Assembly (NCBI GenBank): GCA_036186865.1
Contig: AP025062.1
Span: forward strand, 10,332,023 to 10,396,022
DNA: 64,000 nt
From: Eustoma russellianum
Lineage: Eukaryota > Streptophyta > Magnoliopsida > Gentianales > Gentianaceae
Reading direction: 5' to 3'
The position numbers and the translations under genes were made by a program. Shown here one piece after another: positions 21,845 through 33,048 of this stretch. Every line of letters starts with the position of its first letter. Position 1 is the stretch's first letter. The notes below the pieces were generated by a model. It saw only the letters and a list, made by a program, of their open reading frames with translations. It ran no database searches and was not told the origin of the DNA.

Positions 21845-24800
21845 CAATGACGAAAATTTGGCGGTTGGAGGTCCATGATGAAAGCTCCACGAACTTCACA
21901 TGGTAGGTCTTGATTTGTTTGATATACTCTTAATCCCTGCGTGTGAAAACCATAGCGTGCTAACCAGTGGGCAGATATATTCGCTTCCCTGGGGTAGTAT
22001 TGGAGTAATGAATTGTTGAGTCCAAGGAAAAGCTTAGCCCTGGCCACTTCCTGAGCTAAGGAACCTGTGATCGAATGTTGGTTCTCTAAAAGTGAGAGCA
22101 TCACCTGGTAGTCAGTTTCTAAGAGCAAGGCATCATATTGTTGTGCAAAGTAAAGAAGTGCATATGTCATGGCTTGTAGATCCGCTCTCAACGGAGGTAC
22201 CAACGGTAGAGCAAAGCAAATAGCAGAGATGAAGCGTCCTTCAAAGTTTTGCAATATGGCGGCGCCTTCTGTAAATCTCTTACCCACCAATGCATCAATA
22301 TTTAGTTTGAGTTTCCCAGAGGGTGGTAGCCGCCAACGGATCAAAGTTGCTCGTTTTGTTTTGAATGCGGGTGAGTAATGCTGCTGAATAAGATGAGGGA
22401 TAGGCGTTGCATATTTTTTATCTTTGACTGTAGTACACCAAGTATATATAGTGGACTTCACCCGGTCATGAAGTCTATGTCGATAGAAGCTTTCATCACC
22501 AAATCTGCAGGCTGCATAAATCTTCCATATCTCCCAAGAACAATGGCTCTTAATTGTCCATGCATAGTGTTTGATGAAGAAGTATTCCACCAACGTAGCA
22601 GATGAGCTTTGATTGTTCTTGAGTGCGGTACTGGGCCTGAAAATGTTAGCGCTATTTCCACCCAAAGAGGCCGAGTCTCAGAGCAATGAAGGAATATGTG
22701 GTCTTGATGTTCATGCTGCTGCCGACAAAAAATACATTGCGATGGGTGTGAGACAATCCAGCCACATAAGTTGTTAACCAAGGGTAATGAGCTATTCCAT
22801 AATCTCCATAGGAAAATTTGCTGTCCTGGATGGGCTGTGTTCCACCATATGTAGCAAGCTTATGTGTTTTTTGAACCATGTTCTGCGATGATAGAGTAGG
22901 ACGATCGGATTGAGAATTGCCCATGTGCATCTGGAGTCCAATTAAGCATATCACGTGTCCAGTGGTGTGTAGCTCCATATAGCTGTTAATTTTACATATT
23001 CGCTTCCATGTTGATGAGTCATAGATGTGAGAATATATAGAAGTGCGTCGCCCATATTTGGCTCTGATGTGTGTTTCCCACAAGTTATCAGAATGAAAGA
23101 ATTTCCACCATAGTTGAAAGTCATATGACTTTTGAACCTTAGCCAAACTTCTAATTCCTAGGCCCCCATAATCAATTCCACGACAGTCTGAGGCCCAAGA
23201 TTGCCAATGATGTCCTCCCTTTCAAAGAAAATTAGCCATTTTACAATTAAGAGTATTGATGACACTCTTTGGCAGCTTGGAGCTAGCTATGAGGTGTGTT
23301 GGAATGGTGCTTAGAATGTGTTTGATTAAGACTATGCGGCCTGACATTGAAAGCATTTTTGTAGTCCAGGCCGCTAGTTTGTTATCGAAATGAGCCAGCA
23401 AGGGGGAACACTACCTGGCTCGATTGATTCCTTTATACAAGTATGAGCCTAAGTATTTAAGCGGGAGTGAAGTAGATCGCATACCGAGGGTGTGCAGCGC
23501 ATTGTTCAGTGGTGATCCTTGACTCATGACGAACTGACTCTTGTTATAGTTCACTAGTTGACCAGATGCCTTCTGATATGCGTCTAAGAAAATGCAGAAA
23601 TTGTGCAAATTACATGCAGAACCATTTAAGAAGATTAGTAAATCATCTGCGAAGCCCAGATGAGAAACCCCCTCCATACGGCCTGTTTTGAAGCCCTTGA
23701 TGTTTCCCATTTGAAATAATTGTTTAAGGCCTCTTGAGAAGCCTTCTGATGATAAAATGAAAAGCAGGGGTGATAAAGGATCACCCTGCTTAACTCCTCG
23801 TCCAAGCGTAAAAGATTCCGTCAATGTACCGTTGAGAAAAATTGAGCAATTTGTGGCACTCAAGTTATTTATGATGATTCGAACCAATCGATCTGCCATG
23901 CCCATTTTCCTTAATAATTTCTGCAAATATTGCCAACTTACACGATCGAAAGCTTTAGCCATGTCAAGCTTAACGATAATTTGGCCTCCTCTTGTATGTT
24001 TGTCCATGACATGAACCATTTCTTGTGCAAGTAGCACTTGTTCCGTGATCCCACGCCCCTTCATGAATCCTGCCTGCTCTGGGGAGATCAGTTTCGGAAG
24101 GACAATAGCAAGTCTTGACACAAACAGTCTTGTGATGACTTTGGAGATAAAATTTGTAAGGCTTATAGGCCTGTAATCCGTAAATGTCTATGGTTTGGCC
24201 ATTTTTGGTATGAGAATGAGTGTAGCCGCTGCGATAGGCTTGGGCATTCGGATGCCTATATAAAATTCTTGGACAGCCTTATGGACGTCATGTTGTATGA
24301 TAGTCCAGAATTTTCTGTAAAAAGAGCCTGGGTATCCATCTGGACCCGCTGCACTTGTGGGACTGAGATCCCAAACCGCCGCTTTAACTTCTGCTAATGA
24401 TGGGATAGACGCAAGCTTGTTATTATCCTCTGAATCAATCAAAGTAGGTATATATTTTAATATAGCATCACAGTCTGTGATGGGCTCTTCTGCAAATAAT
24501 GTCGAAAAATATCGAACGGCGTCCACTGCTATTGTTTATGATTCTGTACATTCCACTCCATCCAATGTCAAAATGCATAGGATGTTTTGCCTCATGCGCT
24601 TGTCTTTAACCGTCTGATGAAAAAAAGAAGTGTTGGCGTCTCCTTCTTTCCACCACTTAACATTTGCCTTCTGCTTCCAAAAGAGACAGGCCCTGTTTTG
24701 CGCTAGTTTAAGTTCTGCCATATGTTTATTATAAATGGAGCGATTGGTGTCCGTGGGTATCGAATGATACTGAAATTCTGCAGAAGTTACCAATGTTTCA

Positions 24801-25693
24801 GCATGAGTAACTGCATCAAATATGTTGCCAAAAGTAACCTTGTTCCACTGTTTTAAATCACGCCTCAGCAGGGACAATTTTTGATGTAGTTCCCACATCC
24901 CCCCAACTGTCGGAGAGTATTGCCATCTATGTGACACATAGTCAACAAAATCAGGATGAGTTTCCCAAACATCAAGATAGCGGAAAACTGATGGACCTCG
25001 GACACTGTCGATATCACTGGACAAAAGTAGTGGTGCGTGATCCGAAGTTGCTCGCGATAAATGTTGGACTGATGTGATTGGAAATAAGTCCGAGTATGAT
25101 GTTGAAGTCAGAAAACGATCTAATCGTCGCCAGACTCGACCTAGACCTCTACCATCTGACCATGTAAATCTGGAACCTTGATAAGGAACTTCTTGTAGAT
25201 GGCAGTGTTGGACAAAGTCATTGAAATCTTGAAGATTACGCAAAGAGGGTTGTGATCTTCCACTATGTTCATCTAATGTTCTAAATGTATTGAAGTCTCC
25301 ACCAATTAACCATGGAAGAGTGTTTTGCGCATGAAATTGTTCTAGTTCTGCCCATAGTATTTTGCGCTCCGATATTGAGTGTCGGCCATACACAGCCGTC
25401 ATCCAAAAGTTTTCTCCTGATGCTAGCCACTGAAATTTGATTCAATGTTGTTGCTGGCCAATCTGATCGGCTTCATATCTTAAGACAGATTCCTTCCAAA
25501 AAAGCCACATTTGATCATTACAGACCGACTTAGATTTTGAGAAACCCAGTTGTAATTGAAAAGACAATAATGACGAGGGTTGTAGTTTTGGTTCAATAAT
25601 TAATAATGCATGCACATTATACTTGCGTGATATTGACAACAAACGACTGAATGATGTACGAATGCCACGAACATTCCATAAGATTATCTTCAT
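21844..25693 (-). pseudogene. L1 ORF2: endonuclease, reverse transcriptase, zinc finger, RNase H (broken)
   Basis: The start MKIILWNVRGIR at 25693 overlaps the ORF1 stop (TAATG). An APE-type endonuclease follows (IIEPK, GGDFN near 25290, SDHAP near 25040). The reverse transcriptase spans about 24530-23411 with YRPISL, KLDMAKAFDRVSW (catalytic Asp), GVKQGDPLSPLLF and the intact FADD box at about 23655. The zf-RVT region has CIFC...HxxxHC near 22730. A plant-type RNase H ends it (KLKLNIDALVG, LETDYQ). In-frame stops lie near 25442, 24536, 24186 and 23411, with two frameshifts at about 22800-22650. Several stops (TGA for CGA, TAA for CAA, TAG for TGG) look like cytosine deamination. Confidence 0.92.
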
Positions 25694-26994
25694 TACGAAA
25701 TATCTTCAGAAAAGTTAGAGAGGTGGGCAGCACGTAACCTTGTGACACGTGGGGACGATGGTTTGTCTGCATTCCGACGAAGTATCCGTGGTCCATACGA
25801 GGGTGGGTCAAGAGGAATGATCTGCTCGTGTTGGACCAATTGAGCGTCAACATATGTAGCTTCCAACATATGACCTATGCTTGCAGTGCAATTTTGATCC
25901 AAATCATCTAGTATGGCCCCTTGTTGTAGGGGCTCTATTTCATTGTCCGAGTGGAAGGCCGAAAGTATTTTTTCCGGGATATCCCCCAACATATAATCAT
26001 CCACTCCTTTTAGCCTGGAGACGTCTTGTGAGTCTGGAATTTGTATGGCAGCCATGTCTGAAGATGGTGGGACATGCATGGCTGCCATGATCTGAGATTG
26101 CAGGAGTTCAACATCATCGCGCTGAGTAGGGTTTTCATTTTGCGGCGGCTCAACAAAAGGGGCCTGCTTTCTCAGTGTCCAACGCTGTTTTGTAGGTTTT
26201 TCTGCTAGAGTTGGCTTTGAAGGTTCATGGGACTTGGTAACAGTGGTGTTCTGGGTAGGGTTTCCATCACAATCAGAAGATATATGTCCCAAACGAAAAC
26301 ACTTTTCACAATACTTTGGCAAATCTTCATATTCCACATTTTGCATGATAAGGCATGATGAGGTTTGAATGAACACTCGACGAGGTAGCTCTTTGGAAAC
26401 GTCCAATTGAATGCATACTCGGGCAACCGATGGTCGATTCATTGTGGCGGTGGCAGTATCGAGCTTTAGTGGTTCTCCCAACATCGCTGCTACTTGAAAG
26501 AGAGCATCTTTACGATGCATGTGCAGTAGGAGACCGGGGAAGGAGACCCATATTGGAACAATTGGCACTTCAATCGTTGGGTCGTAATATGGGGTCCATT
26601 TCGTTATTCGCATTTGCTTTCCAGAGATGATCCAGCCTCTACGAGCAAAGCAGCGAATGTAATCTTGTTCTTGATCAAAGTGAAGAACAATGTGTGTCGA
26701 ATCTAAAAGTCCCACCTTTACTAATCCGACAAAGCCGATTCCGTCAATGGTAGAACGGATTATTTCTAAGGGTGGACGGCCATACCAAAAAGTGCCCACT
26801 AGTGTAAACCGATATGGGGCTGCTAACGATTGGATTTCATCATCAGAGAAGGAGATCATAGGACTTCCCTTATATTTTTGGATTTCTTTAGTTTTGATCG
26901 GGTATGTAGTTTCGAATAAGGAGGCAAAGGTGCGTTTTGGTGAAGACATAGTGGCTGGGGCTGTTACTGGTGGGACGGCTGAGGAAGATGCCAT
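25693..26994 (-). CDS. L1 ORF1 (RNA-binding gag-like protein, DUF4283 type)
   Basis: A 433-codon intact frame starting MASSSAVPPV. It has an N-terminal DUF4283-like domain (about residues 45-210, with the TPYYDPTIEVPIVPIWVSFP segment typical of plant L1 ORF1) and a single zinc knuckle CEKCFRLGHISSDC (CX2CX4HX4C) near residue 233. The C-terminal region is acidic and low in structure. In the family this protein binds the element RNA and forms the ribonucleoprotein needed for transposition. The stop overlaps the ORF2 start by one base. No lesion is visible, in contrast to ORF2. Confidence 0.9.
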   Translation of the reverse strand: MASSSAVPPVTAPATMSSPKRTFASLFETTYPIKTKEIQKYKGSPMISFSDDEIQSLAAPYRFTLVGTFWYGRPPLEIIRSTIDGIGFVGLVKVGLLDSTHIVLHFDQEQDYIRCFARRGWIISGKQMRITKWTPYYDPTIEVPIVPIWVSFPGLLLHMHRKDALFQVAAMLGEPLKLDTATATMNRPSVARVCIQLDVSKELPRRVFIQTSSCLIMQNVEYEDLPKYCEKCFRLGHISSDCDGNPTQNTTVTKSHEPSKPTLAEKPTKQRWTLRKQAPFVEPPQNENPTQRDDVELLQSQIMAAMHVPPSSDMAAIQIPDSQDVSRLKGVDDYMLGDIPEKILSAFHSDNEIEPLQQGAILDDLDQNCTASIGHMLEATYVDAQLVQHEQIIPLDPPSYGPRILRRNADKPSSPRVTRLRAAHLSNFSEDIS

Positions 26995-27097
26995 TGCGTG
27001 GCGGTGGTTGGCAGGTCTGACAGAGGTCGTAAATGGTGACGGCGGCGGCTATGCCGGACGCCATTGGAGAGAAAACACTAGGGTTGCCATCTATTCA

Positions 27098-27106
27098 AAA
27101 AATATC

Positions 27107-27174
<68 letters not shown>

Positions 27175-27544
27175 AAGGCGTGTATTTATGTGTGGGGAGG
27201 AGAGTGGAAGACTTTCCTTTCTTCACCTTGTTGCCTTTGTGCCTTGTCCAAATATTGCTTCCCTTAATGAACAACTTAGTTTAATTAACTAAGTACTTCA
27301 CTTAATGAACTAGTTTAGTTCATTAATGGTGGCACCTGAAAATAGTTCAAACACAACAAATGTTTGCCATTTGATGTAAGCTTTAAAGCTTCATGGCTCG
27401 TTAGTCCGACAACATTATATATGAACTATATAAGGCAAGTTTTATGCAAGAACGTATCATGTCATAGAATATGTCATGCATTTCTTTGTAACACGTTATT
27501 TAAATCATGCATTTTGAAATCACTCAAACCCCTTTTTCTCAACA
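27098..27544 (-). mobile_element. Element B left (3') LTR, second part, after the L1
   Basis: The LTR resumes at the right copy of the L1 target duplication, then a (TA)n tract, then a block matching 32455-32828 and ending CTCAACA at 27544. On the minus strand this is the LTR start TGTTGAG. Confidence 0.93.
27111..27171. repeat. (TA)n microsatellite
   Basis: About 30 uninterrupted TA units. The right LTR has a shorter tract at the same place (32412-32455), so it expanded or shrank after insertion. Confidence 0.95.
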
Positions 27545-27557
27545 GTCTCCCCCTTTT
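27545..27557 (-). other. Polypurine tract of element B
   Basis: The minus strand reads AAAAGGGGGAGAC immediately before the 3' LTR start. This is the plus-strand priming site and has the Sirevirus-style GGGGGAGA core. Confidence 0.85.
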
Positions 27558-27808
27558 GATGATTTTCAAAATAACCTACATTCATGATTTAAATCTTATC
27601 GCTCCCCCTTCAACTATGCATAAATTCAAATTTTGAATTTCAAATTTCAAACCGCTCCCTTTGATTATGCAATCATCAGTTTCTCTCTCCCCCTTAAATC
27701 ATGCATTCTCTCCCCCTTTATTTTGGAAAGACAATCAAAAGCACATGTAAAGATGAAAAAAATCATGCATTTCATAATATCAAATGTGCGTTTGTAAGGG
27801 TTATTTAT

Positions 27809-29704
27809 TCAACCCTTTGAAAATGTCCCTTTTGGTACCCAAATTTGGGTGACCTTTCTAGGTCTTCCAAAATGTGAGAAAGGTGATGAAAACGCAACAT
27901 AATATACGTTAGGTGCTAATGCGTTTGGTCTTTGGCCAAGAACTCCTTTATACGCATTATATATAGGATGTTTTTGATATGTCTTTGTATTAGTGTGCAT
28001 AGTGTGTGATCTAGATGGATGAAATGAATGTCGTGTATGCATCACTTTTTTCTTCTTATATCTATATGGTACAAAACTGTATTTCTCATGATATGAAGAA
28101 GTATGACGAAATGTGGGGAGAGGGGGTCTTTGCATCATCTTAGACGCCGTATTTGGTTTTGGAGTGTCTACTTTCTTAGACACTACAAACTTGGTTGGTT
28201 TAATGGATACTTCATTTGTTTCAATGTAGCCTAAACCCGTTTTATCACTATCATGCTTTTGTGAAGAAATAATGTGATCTAGCATGTTTGTTCCCGTATC
28301 AAATTTCTTCGCCATTTTCTCTAAATTCGCATTCCTTGATTTCAAGTTTGAAATCTCGGATTTCTTTTCATTATTGTGCATGGTCAATGATGAGACCTCT
28401 GATTTTAATGCATTGATGATGCATTACGACTCTTCTTTTGAATCGTTTAATTGAGAAACAAGGTTCGTGTTAGAAAATTCTAACAACTTCTTGTCTTCAA
28501 TTAATCGTTTATTTTCTTTTGCAAGAGTCTTTGAAAACTTATGCAACTCTAAATATTGACTAAATAAATCATCATATGACCATTCATAATCGGAATCAGA
28601 GTCAGAAGATACCTCATTTGATGCCTTAGATGTAAAGCGTACTTGTGCCTTTTGTTCTTCTGTATCATCAGTCTCAGAGTCGGATGTGTGACTCCAAGTG
28701 GAGGCTTTGAAGGCTCTTCTCCTTTGTTTAGGTTCTAAGACGAATCTAGTTTTTGTCCGATCCTTGTCAAGGTATTTATTCATTTGTTTGTCCTTGTTTG
28801 GACAGTCATATGACAAGTGTCCAGGTTGTCCACATTCATAACACTTTATTTCCTTATTTTTATTTTTATGATCCTTAAATGAGGTAGACTTATGTCTAAT
28901 CGATTTTCTCAATATTTTTCTTACTCTTTTAGCCATCGTGATTAAGTCCTCATCATCAGAATCTATGTCACTATCATCTACGACGTATTCACTTGATTTA
29001 AATACTATAGCCTTATCATTATTGGAAATAGTCTCAGAATGTCTTAAAGCGAGTTTGTTTTCATATACCTTTAGTGATCCAATTAGTTCTTCCATTTTAA
29101 TCGATTTAGTTTCATTGCTTTCTTCTATTGCCGTTACTTTATGGTCCCACTTGGATGGAAGGCTTCGCAAGACCTTTTGTACCTTTTCCTGCATAGAGAA
29201 GGCTTTGCAAAGAGACTCAAGAGAATTGTAAATGTTAGTCAAGCGAAGATCCATATCAACGATAGATTCATTTGGTAATAATTTAAATGACTCGAGTGTG
29301 GACATAAGCATGATGATTTTAGACTCTTTTACTTGACTAGTGCCTTCGTGTTTCATTTCAAGAATTTTCCACATCTCTTGAGCACTCGAACAATTAGACA
29401 CGTAACTAGACTCACTTTTACTTAGACCAGTTAAAATTAGTGGCATGGCTTTAGCATCCATGCTCAACTTCCTTTTATCATCACTGGTGTATTCTTGTTT
29501 CGTTTTTGAAACCTCTAGTGTGACACCATCAACAATAGACAACTTGGAAGGAACAAATGGACTGTCTTCTATGATGGACCATAGATTAATATCAATAGCC
29601 ATAATAAAAAGTTTCATTCTTAATTTCCATTGAATAAAGGACTCACCATCAAAAAGAGGAGGCCTTACAGTTGACATTCCTTCTTGCACGGTTGTGGTTA
29701 CCAT
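27809..29704 (-). pseudogene. Element B gag (capsid/nucleocapsid), one internal stop, pol deleted
   Basis: The start is set at ATG 29704 (MVTTTVQEGMS); an upstream in-frame Met at 29782 lies in the LTR and would translate the primer site. The protein has a copia capsid domain (UBN2/DUF4219 type; FDGESFIQWKLRMK, EMWKILEMKHEGT, LPSKWDHKVTAI) and a zinc knuckle CYECGQPGHLSYDC near residue 285. Acidic and coiled-coil stretches follow. A TAA at 28424-28426 interrupts it, and the same frame continues to 27809, ending at WVPKGTFSKG. In intact copia elements WVPKG-like wording leads into protease, so pol was removed exactly downstream. Confidence 0.88.
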
Positions 29705-29747
29705 CTCACGTAGATCGTTGGATCCTTTTGATGTGAGTGTTCCTGCA

Positions 29748-29758
29748 CTCTGATACCA
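29748..29758 (-). other. Primer-binding site of element B (initiator tRNA-Met)
   Basis: The minus strand reads TGGTATCAGAG two bases after the 5' LTR end (CCTACA). It is complementary to the 3' end of plant initiator tRNA-Met, the common primer of copia elements. Confidence 0.9.
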
Positions 29759-31156
29759 CTTGTAGGATCTGCAAGGCACCACTAGAGAGGGGGGGTTGAA
29801 TAGTGGGTGCAGAAAATGTGGTTTTTAAAATAGTTTTAAACAAAAAACCCAACTTCTGAAAATAGTTTTTGTTTTTAGGACCAGTTTTAAAATGTTTTGA
29901 AAACTAGGTTTTAGGTCTTCAAAAATTTTGAAATTCAGAGAGAACTTAGCCTCAGATGTTATGAGTGTCTTCTAGAAATTTCAGATTTAAATTCAACCTC
30001 TAACCCCTTGAAAATTTGTTGGTGGTCAGATTGCGCAAATCTGCAAGAAAATGTAGACTGATTTAAAAAATTAATTCCTATTTGTATGTAACTCCAAATG
30101 CTCTGAAAATTTAAAGACTAACCCGTTATAAGTTTTATTTAAATGGGTTGAAACAGTTTTGAAAAATTCATTTGGAAAGTTAGTCAAATACGATCAAAGT
30201 CTCAACCTTTACAAGCATGAAAATCAGACTGCACTAGTCTCAGAACTTTGGACGTTTAGGTGACTTATACTTATCCAAAAGGGTTAAAACTTGCGCCAAC
30301 AGAACCCTAAGACATTTGTCTATGTTTCTTGAAAGTTTCGTAATTTTTGAAATTATTTTCCTATTTTTACGAACCTAATCAAAAATGATAAATTTGCTAA
30401 AACAGAAAGTAAATGCTGAAAATAAATGACACCAAGAATTTTATACTGGTTCGGTTATAAACAACCTACTCCAGTCTTCAAGGACACCTTCCTCGGTTCA
30501 CACTAATCACACAATACACATTACACCTTACCAAAGGGTTGATGGAGTTACACACCAACTCCAACCCTTTACAAACCTTGTACGTTGAATACAATGCACA
30601 CGAACACCACCACCTTGCAAGTCCAAGATTGATCACACCTTGATCAATCTTTTACAATGATAAAGAGAATATATGGTGGTCTAGATGAAGCCTTTTCAAG
30701 TGTAGGAATGTAAGTACAATAGGCTTTTAGGAAGAAGAAAGAAAGAGAGAGTAGAAGAAGAGTGCTAGACGTTTTTATGCTTCAAGATTGCAATGCTTGT
30801 TCTTGTTTTGTTCTTCTCCCTTTCCTTTTAACATGTGTTGGGTGCCCCCTTGGTGCTTTTAATCCTCTTGAAAATTATCTTCTAAGTGCTTGGGAGAATA
30901 TGTGGCATCATTGTGACATGTCTTTGCTTACTTGGCATCTCCTCATTGGATGATCATTAAGTTCTTGCTTACTTGCCACTCATTGAGTGGTTGGATGTTG
31001 TCATCACTTGATGACCAGGAAAATATGAGAATTCCACTTAAAACATGTGCCAAAATTACCATAAAACAATTACCATAACTTCCAAGATCATCACATAAAT
31101 TAAGCAAGACAATATTTCTCCAAAAAGGGTTAAAAAATCGGCCATAATTGATCTTG

Positions 31157-31512
31157 CACATGCTGAAATTTCAGCATGTGTTACATACACTTTTTGTTCA
31201 AAATATTTCCTATTTTGCATTGTTTTAATTCAAGAAATCCATCTCCATTTAGTACAAGACATCTCCTCAATTTTGGAATAAAACTTTATCATCTATAAGT
31301 CCTAAAAATCGGCCAAGATACATTGCACACATGCTGAAATTTTCAGCATGTGTGATATTCAAGAATATCACTTTCGTTATTCCATAAAATATTTAAAATA
31401 CTTCAACATTGTCTTCTAATTAATCCACCTTAATCAAGACACAAAATATGGCTCATAATGGTGTATAATTCGGCCAGCCTATTAGCACATGCTGAAATTT
31501 TCAGCATGTGTT
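31157..31512. repeat. Three CACATGCTGAAA/TTTCAGCATGTG palindromes in the B right LTR
   Basis: Copies at 31157-31180 (24 bases, perfect, no spacer), 31328-31352 and 31488-31512 (12-base arms around one T). They are the counterparts of 19933-20287. Confidence 0.92.
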
Positions 31513-32406
31513 ACAAATGTGGCATAAGTTTGAAATGTTACCTTGTGTAGCTCCTTCCTTTATGCCATCAACATTGTATGCTTCATTCTTGACATATCAA
31601 TATGCCAACAAGGCTCCACATAGGCTCCAACTAAGCTGTTTTAGGCGTGTAGCATATATTGTGCATGTGCTGAATTTTATTTTTGCAAACTTTGTAAAAT
31701 AGTGCACATTTAATAATACACACATGGTATATTCCAATCATCCCTTAATTGAATTTTCTAGAAAACTTTAAGATGTATGAAATATGTAAAAAAGTGTCTA
31801 GATACATGTTGTATGATGTGCCAAGAACGTTCCATGTGTTGTGTACGTAGAAAACCGAATTTTCGACGTTTATCGATTACCCGATTTTTCTCTAATTAAA
31901 TTCCAACCTTTTGCATATTTTATATATATTATGTTACACATAATATGCATAAATTAAACTTTAATATTAAGCACTTAGCTGATCTTAAAGTGGCGCCTTA
32001 TACATGTGACAAAATTGAAATTAGAATCTCCACAATTTAGCCTTAATATGGGGTGATTTGTGTGTGCCAACATGGAATGATTTTATGGCTGTAAATATCA
32101 TCATACCCACGAAATATAAGGATATTTTTGAGGTATAGGGGTTGGCCATCTATTTATGGCAAGTACGTGACGTGTTGACGAAGTTTCGGTATTCGCCCGA
32201 TACGATAATTTTTGGTTTAGAACCTTTTAACTTGTCGTATTTAATTTTTAATGACCATGACTTATATCATATGATATAAGACCTGAATATACTCATAAAT
32301 ATGAGTTAAGTATGGTGGTGTGACGTTAACGTACGTGCGTAAAATATATGACGTGTCGGTAGTACGTTGGAATAAGTGTGTATGTGCTTTTTTCAAAAAA
32401 ATCTGA

Positions 32407-32411
<5 letters not shown>

Positions 32412-32455
<44 letters not shown>
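32412..32455. repeat. (TA)n microsatellite in the B right LTR
   Basis: About 22 TA units. Counterpart of 27111-27171. Confidence 0.95.
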
Positions 32456-32458
<3 letters not shown>

Positions 32459-32833
32459 AATGCGTGTATTTATGTGTGGGGAGGAGAGTGGAAGACTATC
32501 CTTTCTTCACCTTGTTGCCTTTGTGCCTTGTCCAAATATTGCTTCCCTTAATGAACTACTTAGTTTAATTAACTAAGTACTTCACTTAATGAACTAGTTT
32601 AGTTCATTAATGGTGGCACCTGAAAATAGTTTAAACACAACAAATGTTTGCCATTTGATGTAAGCTTTAAAGCTTCATGGCTCGTTAGTCCGACAACATT
32701 ATATATGAGCTATATAAGGCAAGTTTTATGCAAGAACGTGTCATGTTGTAGAATATGTCATGCATTTCTTTGTAACACGTTATTTAAATCATGCATTTTG
32801 AAATCACTCAAACTCCTTTTTCTCAACACTCTA

Positions 32834-32978
32834 TATCCGGTGTATTCATTCATTGCTTCTCGCCTCCCATTCTTGCTTTGATTTTGAACTTCTTTTGAGT
32901 TGAGCAAAACAAGAAAATTCCGCAATAAGTACCAAACACTCTATTCACCCCCCTCTAGAGTGTGTTTCAGACCTAACA
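32834..32978 (+). mobile_element. Element A 5' LTR, second part
   Basis: Continues the LTR after element B (GGTGTATTCATTCATTGCTT), matching 41475-41615, and ends CCTAACA at 32978. Confidence 0.93.
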
Positions 32979-32980
32979 AT

Positions 32981-32992
32981 TGGTATCAGAGC
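32981..32992 (+). other. Primer-binding site of element A (initiator tRNA-Met)
   Basis: TGGTATCAGAGC, two bases after the 5' LTR. Confidence 0.95.
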
Positions 32993-33048
32993 CTAACCTT
33001 GATTGCTTGGCTTATGTTTGCAAGTATCAAGGTTAAAGATCATGGCAA

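Larger units (their letters stand above)
21159..27097 (-). mobile_element. L1-type LINE inserted in the element B LTR
   Basis: A 14-bp duplication AAAAATATCTGAAT (21145-21158 and 27098-27111) brackets about 5.9 kb read on the minus strand. Order: 5' UTR from 27097, ORF1 (26994-25693), ORF2 (25693-21844), a further open frame (21844-21248), then a short A-rich end (minus strand CTTCAAAAAACAA). Both main genes are present so it is close to full length. ORF2 has several stops, making it inactive. It is the youngest event in the nest by position. Confidence 0.93.
18531..32828 (-). mobile_element. Element B: gag-only (non-autonomous) copia-type LTR element inserted in the A 5' LTR
   Basis: A perfect 5-bp duplication CTCTA (18526-18530 and 32829-32833) flanks two LTRs of about 3.07 kb with TG...CA ends. 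Read on the minus strand, the 5' LTR is 32828-29761 and the 3' LTR is 27544-18531, the latter split by an L1 LINE. The internal domain is only 2216 bp (27545-29760). It holds primer site, gag and polypurine tract, with no protease, integrase or reverse transcriptase. It would depend on another element's pol, and a related pol-bearing copy is at 54083-57712. Confidence 0.93.
29761..32828 (-). mobile_element. Element B right (5') LTR, complete
   Basis: 3068 bp, from TGTAGGATCTGCAAGG to CTCAACA on the plus strand. Palindromes at 31157, 31328 and 31488; (TA)n at 32412-32455. It is unusually long for a copia-type LTR and longer than the element's whole internal domain. Confidence 0.93.

Noticed and set aside
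26690..27109. 139-codon plus frame
   Set aside because: Antisense shadow of L1 ORF1 and its 5' UTR.
18531..32828. B LTR termini with CTCTA as a solo insertion of two independent elements
   Set aside because: One perfect duplication outside both LTRs plus primer site and polypurine tract inside shows a single element.
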